64,000 bases of DNA, from positions 35,847,436-35,911,435 of the forward strand of contig NC_087068.1 in the NCBI RefSeq assembly GCF_963678635.1, read 5' to 3'. The DNA comes from Symsagittifera roscoffensis (Eukaryota; Xenacoelomorpha; Acoela; Convolutidae). Made by a program: the position numbers and the translations under genes. The notes under the pieces are model-generated. The model had not been told where the DNA came from, ran no database searches, and was given only the letters and a program-made list of their open reading frames with translations. Below are positions 12,601 through 22,116 of this stretch, in pieces; the stretch's first letter is position 1; the number at the start of each line of letters is the position of its first letter.

Positions 12601-15600
12601 TTGAGCTGGGAAAGTTATCACGAGCTTTTGTTAGCTATAGAGAACATTTTAAAAATAGAGAATATTTTAAACTTTTGCTAGCTATAGAGAACATTTAAAA
12701 ATCTCTAAAGAACTTGTTCACTGCAACTTTTCAATTGACTAAAATTATGAGAAATTTCTTTAAAAATGAAATTGAAAACTAATAAAAGTTGAAAAATTTT
12801 TCAGCGAGTGTTGGCCAAAACTGAAAAAATGAATCTATCTACAAGAAATCAAAAAGTTTGTAATGTCATTAAGAGGCCAAATCGTTTTGTGAATTGTAAG
12901 CGAATTCCGCAACAGGCCAAAAAAAGAATATACAAACAAAGAATAATATACGTGTTTCGTAAACTAAAGCTGTCGTGAAATCCGTAACTGTGAGCGGATT
13001 CCGCAATTTCCAAGCGGAATCCGCAAACTGTAAGCTGATCCGCATAAGTATGCCGAATCCACTTAAAATTGCGGAATCCGCTTACATTTGCGGAATCCGG
13101 AATAACGACATATTTTCGCTCGTTTCGGAATCCGCGGCAACAAAACTAATGTGCTGACAAAACTTACGTTACATGTATTTGTACGCGGAATCCACAATTT
13201 TTTTTAAAGTGAAATCCACTTACATTTTGGAACATATCTAAAGACTTGTCTCTGGAATCCAGGAACATTCAGACACATAATTGTGCGCCTATCCAGTGCA
13301 CAGTTTGGTCTCGAAATGAAATGTGAAACGAAGCAAAATTTCTCCATTCAAGTTATCAGCCCCTATATTAAATTCTTTCGTTCTTTCTTTCTAGAATCTT
13401 ACCTTGCTTTCGTTGTTGAATAACCCGAGAGGAGCCAAGTGCTGCAGCCACTTGACAACTTCTCTCAATATTGCATCCATGTACTCATTCTTGTAGGTCT
13501 CTGCTGTCACATCATCTGGCATAGTCTGTTTTGCATCTGCATCTGCAGTGGCTTCATTTTCATTCATTCCTATTTGAGATGAATTTTTAGATTTTTTCGA
13601 TTTTGGATGCAATAAAGAAACACTAATCGAAATTCTCAGTTTCAAATTTTTTTTTGCGAGCTGTGGGCCTAACTAATCTTCTTCCAATCCAAAAAAAAAC
13701 TTAAATATTTCCTTTATGGAAATAGTCTCACAACCTCCCTGGAAGAACATGAATGTACTCATGTGTTTTCACGAATGCAAAATTATTTCTCTTATTTTAT
13801 TCAGTGAACCTGTTTTGTGCGATTGAATTTGCGGCTGATCTGATTCCTTTGGGAACTCAGAGCCAAGGCTCTGATTGGGGACAGCATTGTAGCTAATGCC
13901 ACTTGAGTTGTTCATCAGAAGGAGGGTGTTTCTGTGGGCCATCATTGAAGCCTCTCGTGAACAAAAGTTGATTGGCAGTAAGTTTGGCACCACACCCATG
14001 CTGAAGTTGAAAGGTGGAGGCTAAAGTATATACCAAATAGAGAATAGTTTGCTTCTGCTATAGAGAATTGTTATAGAAAGCTCGACAAAAAAAGTAGTCC
14101 TACTCTGAAACCTTACATATTTAACGTCAAACTTTTGGCAATACCCTTTTCGGTCAACGAAGCTGAACGAAGTGGTTTAATCTACAACTGCTCTTCTGAC
14201 ATCTGTATCAATTATTTTCTCATTTCAGCTCGCAAAAAGTTTGTCAAAAAGTCTATTTAACCTAATACGTACTTTTCTGACCAATTAAGTTGGTCAATCT
14301 CGCCGATGTTACCAAAAACTTAGCCTTAACTATGGAGTCGAGTTACTACACGCTGCACAATTTTTCTCAAGTTGTGCTGTCGTTTTTGAGCTTACCCAAC
14401 TGAAATTGAGCTTACCCAAGAGACTGGAGTCATTGCCAATGGATTTTGGCTGACTCGGTTCATGGCCCTGGGTGCTGAATCATTGGAGGGGCCGCGTGTC
14501 ATCACTATGGGGGCTGCCTGGATTCTCGTAGCTCCTCCTCGGTATTTGTTCACGCTGAGAGATTTAGCAGCCGACTGAGACACGAACACGTTTGCTCGAG
14601 GCTGCCGCTCATTTTGCACAGCTGAAATGTTGGTGAAAACTCGGTCAATAAGCAACTCCAGTCTATCTAATCAAGTTAACGAACATAGAGACAATTGTTC
14701 GAAATTCCGTACTACTTATTGTGTTCTTCTAATTTTTGACAAATATCAGTTAACTCTTCCAAAAAGTAAAGGATTTGAAACGAAGAAGCTACCATATAGC
14801 AACGTTGCATTTCAAAAAAAAGCGGTTCCTAATAAGACACGAATAAGGTATTAACTCTTTTGCAAGTAGTGTATCTCACCGTCCCTGTTCATGCCTTTGA
14901 GGTGGCACTTGGAGAGTCTGCATGCCTGGCACTGGTTCCGATGGACTTTGTCAATAACACATGCATTGCCCCCATTCTGACACCTACAACATAACATAAC
15001 ATATCACAAATAATTTAAAGAATCATTATTCGATGCTGGCAGAATTAAGATTTTTAGGAGGTAGCTAAATGGACGAATACCCCTGGAAGCTCAACACCCT
15101 CATTACGAGGCCAAACTGTGCATTGTTAGCGGATTCCGCAACAGGCCAAAATCAGATTTGTCGAGGAATCTGATTGTTCCGACAAAACTTACGTTACAGG
15201 TTTTTGTACGCGGAGTCCACGGAAGTTTTGTAAGTGTATTTCACTTACATTTTGGAACATGTTTAAAGGTTTATCTATGGAATCCAGGAACATAAAGACA
15301 CAAAACTGTGAGCCTATCCAGTGCACAGTTTGGCCTTGTAATGTTCCAGAAAGTATCAAAGATTTCGACCTCCTCACCACCCAAAGAGGCCTCTATGCTT
15401 TTAATTATTAGCCATTTTTATTCGATCAACCTTTAGATTTTCTTGAATGCACCCGGGTTGAGAAAAATTGCATTTTATTGATCAAACCTTCCAAAAAGTG
15501 CCAAAATGTCATTTTGATTCAATATTGCAAAATGGTCCAATCTTTTTTGCGTGCAAAACGGTTTGCCTAAAATTTCCTCATTTTAGAGGTTCGTATCATG

Positions 15601-16091
15601 ACTAGCAATTTTAAATTTTTCTGAACAGCCGCTCCAACCTTGGAACCACATCCGCTCAAGTAACGAAAAAATTGTAACTTGAACTGACAATTTTTAAAAC
15701 TTGATATTAGAATTTAGTTCCAACTCATAAATCATCAGTTTGATTTGTGATAGGTTTTCTATCGATAGTATAGTAGAAACTCTATTTACCTGTAGTTCAA
15801 GTTCCTCCTCACACTGCGCTTGAAGAATCCACTGCAGCCATTACATGCATAGATGCCATAGTGCTTACCACTGGACACATCCCCACACACCACACAAGTG
15901 ACGTCACTCAGACAAGACCCCTCAACTGCTACAGATCCCAACACTCCCCCTCCCCCTCCCCCACCAGCACCGCCGACACCCGCGACTGAACCCCCTGCAG
16001 ACAGCATAAGGGGGGACTCGTCTGGTTGGAACAACTGGCTAGAAGAGTTGGAAGAGGGAGGAGGGGGGAGGAAAGATCCAGTGAAATCCAT
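334..16091 (-). CDS. NR2E3: NR2E3/PNR/FAX-1-type nuclear receptor, 3' end off window
   Basis: Multi-exon gene for a nuclear receptor transcription factor. Exons read from the sequence with matching phases are 16091-15790, 14983-14880, 14621-14416, 14020-13810, 13569-13403 and 604-334; the gene continues past the left edge. Exon 1 starts with [12 protein letters not shown], has a Gly tract (residues about 41-49) and the first zinc finger (Cys 66, 69, 83, 86) with P-box [10 protein letters not shown]. Asn in that P-box is typical of PNR/FAX-1 rather than TLX. Exon 2 holds the second finger and exon 3 opens with AVQNERQPR, the NR2E C-terminal extension. Exon 5 looks like ligand-domain helix 3, and the 604-334 exon carries the motif [13 protein letters not shown], like the helix 7-8 region of NR2E. 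It probably binds DNA half-sites in the nucleus. The ligand domain is divergent around helices 4-5. Family call is firm; the exact orthologue is inference. Confidence 0.88.
727..1354. repeat. Tandem duplication, copy A (628 bp)
   Basis: Nearly identical to 1672-2299 with a constant offset of 945 bases, separated by a 317-bp unrelated spacer. Only a handful of substitutions are visible, for example at 1110/2055 and in the A-runs. It lies in the large nuclear-receptor intron. Confidence 0.93.
1672..2299. repeat. Tandem duplication, copy B (628 bp)
   Basis: Second copy of the 945-bp-spaced direct repeat. On the minus strand both copies end with the same short open frame ([11 protein letters not shown], then C or G, then EYYD and stop), preceded in copy A by a good pyrimidine tract and CAG. 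No gene was assigned. Confidence 0.93.
3318..3660. repeat. Diverged copy of CCAACTGACAGTTGG MITE family
   Basis: Contains the family's palindromic signature near its left end followed by 'gagaaaactagat...', as in the better copies at 35022-35485 and 40350-40830. Degenerate; right end uncertain. Confidence 0.5.
4207..4437. mobile_element. MITE with GGCTCTTTTCCAGTTTC terminal inverted repeats
   Basis: Begins GGCTCTTTTCCAGTTTCTCC and ends with the inverse, GGGAAACTGGAGAAGAGCC. Total length 231 bp; no coding potential. A sibling lies at 23064-23281, and the C-rich/G-rich subterminal tracts are shared. Confidence 0.75.
5562..8309 (+). CDS. Two-exon gene for a Cys/Tyr/His/Ser-rich protein
   Basis: Predicted join of 5562-5767 and 8168-8309, 115 residues. 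Exon 1 begins [19 protein letters not shown] and contains three HCGTS repeats; it ends CAA|GTAAT. Exon 2 follows TCTATAG and continues the same frame and composition ([14 protein letters not shown]) to a stop at 8307-8309. The AA|G split codon makes the join phase-consistent, and both exons share the rare pattern YRP plus dense Cys. No signal peptide or membrane segment is seen. Composition resembles keratin-associated or other cross-linked structural proteins, but no family is recognised. It lies antisense inside the largest nuclear receptor intron and is visibly more GC-rich than the DNA around it. The start could be further upstream in an unseen exon. Confidence 0.6.
8846..9375 (-). repeat. 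Reverse, diverged copy of the CCAACTGACAGTTGG MITE family
   Basis: The right end reads 'actcttttccaactgtccgttgg', the complement of the family start; the left end reads 'ttaagagtcggtgaacgta' with two internal 'gacttttata(t)aggt'-like pieces. The reversed order of features matches the copies at 35 and 40 kb. Confidence 0.55.
10155..10302. repeat. ATCTTGCAAGAT-type nested palindromic repeats
   Basis: Repeats of 'cttgcaagatcttgcaagat' and 'aacctcactcctgcaagat', several of them self-complementary. The cluster is about 150 bp within an intron. It has no coding potential. Confidence 0.8.
12867..13318. mobile_element. MITE, long member of the AGGCCAAACTGTGCA family
   Basis: Starts CATTAAGAGGCCAAATCG and ends TGCACAGTTTGGTCTCGAAATG, an imperfect inverse. 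Internal GCGGAATCCGC motifs recur many times, alternating orientation. Shares its internal left and right parts with 15101-15343, so the two are one family with different internal lengths. Confidence 0.7.
13403..13569 (-). CDS. NR2E3: Nuclear receptor exon 5: start of ligand-binding domain
   Basis: Acceptor AAATAG|GA and donor GCAAG|GTAAGA. It ends with [18 protein letters not shown], which fits helix 3 of an NR2 ligand-binding domain (compare the aligned VKWAK stretch of TLX/PNR). The exit phase is 0 and matches the phase-0 entry of the exon at 604-334, across a 12.8-kb intron. Confidence 0.8.
13810..14020 (-). CDS. NR2E3: Nuclear receptor exon 4: hinge / pre-LBD
   Basis: Acceptor ACTTTAG|CCTCCA, starting [10 protein letters not shown], and donor ACAG|GTTCAC, which is weak but gives a correct G|GA junction to the next exon. 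About 70 residues, low conservation expected, with Met/Asn/Ser-rich composition. Confidence 0.75.
14416..14621 (-). CDS. NR2E3: Nuclear receptor exon 3: C-terminal extension and hinge
   Basis: Acceptor TTTCAG|CT and donor TGG|GTAAG. It begins with [12 protein letters not shown], diagnostic of the NR2E group, and continues into a Ser/Ala/Asn-rich hinge of about 60 residues without recognisable domains. It ends in phase 0. Confidence 0.9.
14880..14983 (-). CDS. NR2E3: Nuclear receptor exon 2: second zinc finger
   Basis: Too short for ordinary ORF scans. The acceptor is TTGTAG|G and the donor is GACG|GTGAG. Translation gives [20 protein letters not shown] followed by [14 protein letters not shown], the second Cys4 finger and the start of the C-terminal extension. 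Four zinc-ligand cysteines are present with normal spacing. The phase joins exon 1 (AG|G) and exon 3 (G|CT) without a break. Confidence 0.92.
15101..15343. mobile_element. MITE with CATTACGAGGCCAAACTGTG terminal inverted repeats
   Basis: 243-bp element in the intron between receptor exons 1 and 2. Left 22 bases (CATTACGAGGCCAAACTGTG...) and right end (..CACAGTTTGGCCTTGTAATG) pair with one mismatch. Contains the GCGGATTCCGC palindromic motif. Non-coding. Confidence 0.82.
15790..16091 (-). CDS. NR2E3: Nuclear receptor exon 1: N-terminus and first zinc finger
   Basis: ATG at 16091-16089, 302 coding bases, ending NLNYR with donor CAG|GTAAAT. The final codon is split AG|G across the intron and is completed by the first base of the next exon. 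The N-terminal half is a low-complexity Pro, Ser and Gly region; the last third is the Cys4 finger. No other in-frame ATG lies between this start and the finger, so the start is the only reasonable one visible. Confidence 0.9.
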
Positions 16092-17670
16092 TATTTTTTA
16101 AGGTTACTTATAATAAAAAGTAGGTTTAAAATTATCAGTCGTTTATTGTAAGATTTGGTGCTCTCGAGTTTTACGAAAAAAAAAGAAGAAACGCTTACAA
16201 ATATTTATTGTTTGCCTAAAATCAGTAATTTTCGAATAGTTTGACGTTACTTTTGAATCACTTAGAATATTTATCGAATATTGCTTTGCTGTTTTCAAAA
16301 CTGCTGCAAGTAATCACACATAATCCCCTGATTGACTTTCAAATTTTAGCGGCTGCCAAATTAAAACAGAAATTCCTGAGCTGCTCTGGTTAAGCGGGCT
16401 TAGAAATAGGAAAAATTATTTGGGAAAAATTAAAATTTAACTCAATTTATTCAAATCCCTGATAGAAAGGAAATAGTAACAACTTTCAATTAAGTCTTGC
16501 GATGATTAAACACCTTTTAATGCCGGATAATGTCAAGCAACGCATAATTAACTGACTACAATTTGACATTATGGCAATTGAATTTTGAATGGAAGGAAGA
16601 ACAAGGCTTCTAATGGGTTCTGATTTGATTATACACTTCAACTATGCTATTCTGAAAAGTTAATAAACATTATGCGGGTTGGGCTCGGATGGGTCGATGT
16701 TTTTTTTGGCAATTCAGTTGAACTCAGTTTCAAAGTCCTCCGTAAGCTCTTAAAATTACTTGAAGTTGCTAGAAAACTTTGGGTCGCAGAGCAAAGTTGG
16801 GTTGCAGAAAATTCTTCGATTGCAGAATAGTTTTGAGTTGCATAAAAGTTGTGAGTTACAGAAAACAACGAGCTTTGTTTCAGAAGAAATCGAAATCAGC
16901 CTTGAAAAAATTAAACAAACAAATAAGTAACTGATGCGAGAACTAAAAATCATTACAACTCAAAGTTCCTGTTTCGATTTGAGCCAAAGTAAATTGTGCT
17001 TTGCCTTCATCAAGTTTACAAATGATTACCAGATTTAGCAGAACAGTTCTTGGTTGCCATTTTAGTCAATGGAGTTGTGGGAGAAGTTGTTCCACAAGAT
17101 TTCATTAGATCTCATTTTTTTTCTGAACAACCTAAATTTTTTAAAATTCTATTTACATAAGATACATTTAAAATGATTTCTTTTGTTCGAAATTGCAATA
17201 AAATGTATCATCATGAAAAAGTGAACAGATTCGTATAACAATTCTTTCACGCAAAATTTTGCCTGAAAATATTTTCAAAACCACGCAGTTATAATTTCAC
17301 AAGTGGATGCCCCCCCCCCCTCCCCCCCCCCCCACATTGATTACCTCATTACGAGCTCGTAAGTGGTCAAATTTGTTATCAACTGATCGTGTTTGCGTTT
17401 CTAAAAACAACCTAAAGGTTCTCTCAGTGTCGAGAAGAAAATGATCTATTTTTTTTCCGATCGTGGATATTCAGACTGAATCTTCGATTTTCAGACAAAA
17501 TTAATTTTACCTACAACTTTTGCCTATTTAAATTAATTGTTGGCAAATTTTTCATATTCTTGATCGCTTTTTTTTCAGATAAATGGACAGTGAAATAACA
17601 ATAATTAAAATTTTCTTTTTTCTTCAATTGTGATTTTTTATTCATTCATTTAAATTTCTTTCTATTATCT

Positions 17671-17805
17671 CAGCTACCTACACAAAAATCGGCTGTTTTT
17701 GTTTCATTTATGAATTTTGCTCTAAAAATGAAAGTGAAAATGTCAAGGCTCTAAGTTCATAATTGATACAGACAAAAACAGCCGATTTCTGTGCAAGTAC
17801 CTGTG
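17671..17805. repeat. Foldback around AATCGGCTGTTTTTGT
   Basis: The left arm contains 'acacaaaaatcggctgtttttgt' and the right arm 'acaaaaacagccgatttctgtg'. Pairing continues with interruptions to about 50 bp per arm. No coding potential. Confidence 0.75.
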
Positions 17806-18933
17806 ATAAAGTTCAAATACAGATAAAAAATCACAACTAACAAAAAAATGAAATCTGTATTTTTAGCCTACCGTTCATATCTTGGCAGTTCTTCTAAAAA
17901 ATATATATCTATCATTTTTGACACTGAGAAACTTTTAGATGCTTGTGGCATAAAAATGACAAACCAAAAATTTCAATTCGATCGATCGATTGGACTGAAA
18001 ACAGAACAATTTTCAGCTGAGATCTTTCGTTTATTGCTCAAAAGTTGATCAAGAGAAAACTAAAACTACATAATTAAAAAATAAAACCATAAAAGCTACG
18101 CTCTAAATTAAAAATTACCAAACCCGTTCTAGTTTTCTAAAAATTGAAAAAAAATCAAAAATCAGTTTTTTAAACTCGTATTTTCAATGATACGGGTTTT
18201 TATCTGCTCACTAGTTTTTCATCATGAGCAGTTTTGCGTTGTTTAGAAGGGAAATTGGAATTTAACACATAGGAGAGACATAAAACTCAAAGCTCAAAAA
18301 AACATTTCCTCATTTCTCTTGTATTGTGAAAATTATTTTACAGCAGCAAAAAATTATCGACCATGAATCATCACAACTGCCATTGAGAAAAAAATCGAGT
18401 GTTCTTTTTTATTTTTGCGCAGCTTTGTTTTTTGGTACTTATTTTGATTTTCATTTTCCAGGAGCAAATTTAAGATATATGCTACGCTATTTAAATTGCA
18501 AACTGCAAATAAGTAAACACAAAATTTGTTGAAACTGCTATTCTACTAAAATACAGATCAGGTGGTTATATTGCGGCCAGTGAGTTTGGTTAACAATTTT
18601 TCGATTGATTAGTTCGCTTTGCTCAAACAATGGCGTTAGTTTTGCAAAGTTGATAAGTAAACATAAAATGCGCATAGGTTGTTCTTGCATCTCAAAATTG
18701 ACTACAAACAAGATTTTAATTTTGCAAAAAACTGCAGGTATTTTTTTTATTCTGAGGAAAAAAAAATTCAGAGGAAACATCAGTTTTATAGAAAACATTA
18801 TCATCTAAAAATTTTTTGTTTTTGTCGAGAAGAGAAAAATATCCTAGCATAGGCACTCTATTTTTCTCCTTAAAAAAAACTGGGTCAAAAAAGGCAATTT
18901 AATTTCTTTGAAAATCGATTTTTTCTAAATTAA

Positions 18934-19250
18934 TTTTCTAGAAAAATTGTAATTTTATACTTGATACCGAAACAATAAAACTAAAATAAGTTTTTGGAAA
19001 TTTTGGCTATCTATCTTAATTTGACATACCAACCAATAATGGGTTGTAAAATGGACTCAAAATTAACAAAGACAATCCAGTTTCACTCCAAACTCAAAAA
19101 ATATTTTTCAGATAGTAATTTAAAAGCAATATGAGCGGAATGTTTCTATTCTGAGTGCAAACATGCAAATATCTGATTTTTCAAACATTCCGCTCATATC
19201 ACTTTTAAATTACTTTCGGTATCAAGTATAAAGTTACAAATGTTCTAGAA
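18934..19250. repeat. Nested inverted repeat (MITE-like)
   Basis: The outer arms, about 35 bp, share 'atacttgataccga' and its complement near 18955 and 19218. The inner arms (about 19118-19150 and 19172-19206) share 'atgagcggaatgttt' and 'aaacattccgctcat'. The nested layout suggests a transposon inserted in or built from another foldback. Confidence 0.7.
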
Positions 19251-20357
19251 AACCTCCGCTATGTCAAATATCCGACCCCGCTTTGTCAAATATCCGACCC
19301 CATTTAAAAATCATGTAAAATTATGATGTTAAATTTAAAAAAAAACTAGATAAACTAGTTCAATTATCCAACTCCAATTTAACCGACTCTTGATTTAAAG
19401 TCTTAGGTGGGCAGGCGTCGCTACTTTGCGGTGACAACTGGATCTATTTTTCATATAAACTCATACCCTTTGTTGGCAAGCTCGCAACACGTTTTTTCGA
19501 CAACCATAGCATCTATAAAAAAGTAAAAAAAAAATCGGATCTTTGCTCTACTTTTTGAAAATTTTTGGATGTTTGCCCAGGTAAAGCTTTTTTTTTATTG
19601 GCTGTCTGCAACACAATTTGGTTTTTCTCATTTTGACAAAATGGATGTTTACACGGAATGGAACCCTTCTATTCTACATTCCCGACTTAATTGGATGAAG
19701 TTCACTGCTAGTGCTGGTTTCTATTTGCTGAGCGTAATTAATTTGCTAGCTCAGCGCAAAATAAATAGAATAATATTAATTGGATCCATTAAAAGGTATC
19801 AGGCCTGTCTAAGCATATATCATTGGTATTTTCCCAGTTTCAAGATTCATGTTGTTGAGCGAATCTCTTCTTTTCGACTCGAGGCCATTTTTCTACGTCT
19901 GGAAATTTTACGTGGTACCACTATTGCAGCCGAAATCAGACAAGCTGTGGTAGACCTGAAGCTGGAGATCAAGTGATCGATTGCACGACTGACGATCTTA
20001 AAGTTAACGCCTTACCGCAATGCTTGTTATAATGGCTATTCGTTAGCGACAGAGGAATTTTTCAAACACCTCAATTTTAATTTAAAAATGATAGCAGATA
20101 AACACCGTTTTATTTAAGACTTTGGTGTTTTTTCAGATTTTCAGATTGTTTTAACTTCTTAGAATACTAGTGCTCTGATTAAAATTACGATCTTTTCATT
20201 TAAAATTTTCCGGACAATTTTCATTGCCAATTTATATATTTTTCATGGATCATTCAACATTCAACTGTGCTAAGGCTCGCAAAACTAAACAGTTGGAGTG
20301 AATAAGTGATTTATCACAAATTTTATTGCCAATTTGCAAATTTTATTGCCACATTTT

Positions 20358-20513
20358 ATTGATCAATGCAATCTAGAACATGGTATGTAATTATCTCGAA
20401 GCAAGTCCCGAGTGAACTCCATCACAAAATTTATCGCCTTTTTTCTGAATGCAGTTCACTCGGGACTTGCTTCGAGATAATTACTTACCATGCTCTAGAT
20501 TGCATTGATCAAT
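20358..20513. repeat. Near-perfect 61-bp-arm palindrome
   Basis: Arms 20358-20418 and 20453-20513 pair with about two mismatches around a 34-base loop. Each arm contains the 'tctcgaagcaagtcccgag' sequence or its complement. It is able to form a long hairpin if transcribed and lies in intergenic DNA. Confidence 0.92.
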
Positions 20514-22116
20514 TTATGAGTGTGCATCATTATTATTAGAGATCTAGGCTATGGAGATTCCGTTTACTTGTGAAAAAATTGTACGAGCCACCTTGATCAC
20601 TTATTGTGAAAGCGTTCTAATGACATGTGATTTTGTTTATTTAGGTTGCTATTTTAATTGATATTTTTCGGGTGGATCACAATATTTTGAATAATTTACG
20701 TTGCAAACAGTTTTTTGCCGTATAAAGAGGAAAAAATGCACAGTTTTTTGGAGAAATGACATAAAAATATCTCTAAAACTGTTTAAAAAATTGAAGCGGT
20801 AATATTGTTCAAATATTTTTATAAAGAAACTCTCGTCAGAGACTAGAAGCGGTCCGACCACATTCATTAAAAAGCTAAGCAAACAAAACACTTCCATTTT
20901 TCCAAGTTGTGTCGTTTTTTGTGCGATGAGAGAAACAAGACAAAAATTCTTGCTTTAGCCCAAATTTTTTTTTTTTTTTGAAAAAAAAAGATTTTTTTTT
21001 AGCCAAGAAAGTGCTAAATGAGGAGTCAAAAATGATTTTTTTTGGTGGTAATTTAAGCGTTTCATACTTAAAGACGCTTTGGCCTATCAGAAAAAAATAT
21101 CCTCTCGCTTGCTTTACTCGCTCAAAATTAGACTGAAAAGCGAAAATTTCGAATCACGAGTGAAAGGGCTGTATTACAAATTATCAGTCGACCATGCGCT
21201 TTGACCATGCTCTAAAGGTTGAACAATTGAAGTGAGCAATTGATTGAACATATGTTTTTACAGCATACACGTTTAATTTTGATCTGTACAAATTATGGTA
21301 CAATGGTGTAAAGTAAAAAAATACTACAATTAAAAAAGCCGCAAACTCTGCCAAGCTTGTTAAATTTCACAGTTAAACAATGGAGTCAACTACTTTATGA
21401 CAACTCGGCAACAAAACAAACAAGTCGCAAAGACGTAGATATAATTTGAAATGACAGTAAAGATAGCAAAAGAGCAGTAAAAGTATTATTACGAGGACTC
21501 CGCGCTTACGTTCAAATTTGTCACCTGTTGTCAAAAATCACAAAAATCACGAAAATAGAGAAAATTGTATTTTTTAAAAACCAGCCGAAGATTTATTCGA
21601 AAAGCAACCATCTGTCCAAGAGTACTTTTGAGGTTTTGATATGTAAAATTAAAAAATAAATTGCAGTGACTTGATTGTACTTGTTTAAGAGCGAAACAGT
21701 GAAAAAAAAATGTTTTTACAGATAATCAACTGAGCACGCATTCAGTATTCAACCAATTAACATCACTGATTGTATTTAATCCTTATTTTATCTTGACTTT
21801 AAAGAACGATTTACTTCAGTTTTCTCCAAATTTCTATTAACTACCACCCTTTTCCTAATTATTGTGTCGATCTCTTTTTCTTTTATCCATTTTGGCAGAA
21901 GAGTTGCAAAGAGCAATACTATTTTGGACAAAAACATTTGGAATTGCTGCTTTTCTGTAGCTGCTTTTGATTCGCATCCCTTCAATTTTTTTTATTGTAA
22001 AAAACTGAAAAGTTAGCAGGTTTTACTGTCATTTCCGTTTACGTAGTCTTGAAGAAGAAGGACCAAATTAGCTGGTCTTAAAGCATTTTGCCAGTAAAAA
22101 GAAGAATCATTCAACC

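Larger units (their letters stand above)
16092..22116. other. Intergenic region without a supported gene
   Basis: About 6 kb between the receptor 5' end and the next plus-strand gene. Short ORFs here are AT-rich, not supported by splice context, and probably random. It holds a C-rich tract (17311-17333), three foldbacks, and a SINE-like tail at about 19783-19818, all listed separately or in the findings. Confidence 0.6.

Noticed and set aside
17311-17333. Poly-C tract as a regulatory element
   Set aside because: Similar C-runs occur at 165-178 and 4224-4236 inside repeats; no sign of function.
19569-19976. 135-codon plus-strand ORF
   Set aside because: Overlaps a SINE-like tail (19783-19818) and has no domain, so it is likely a chance frame.
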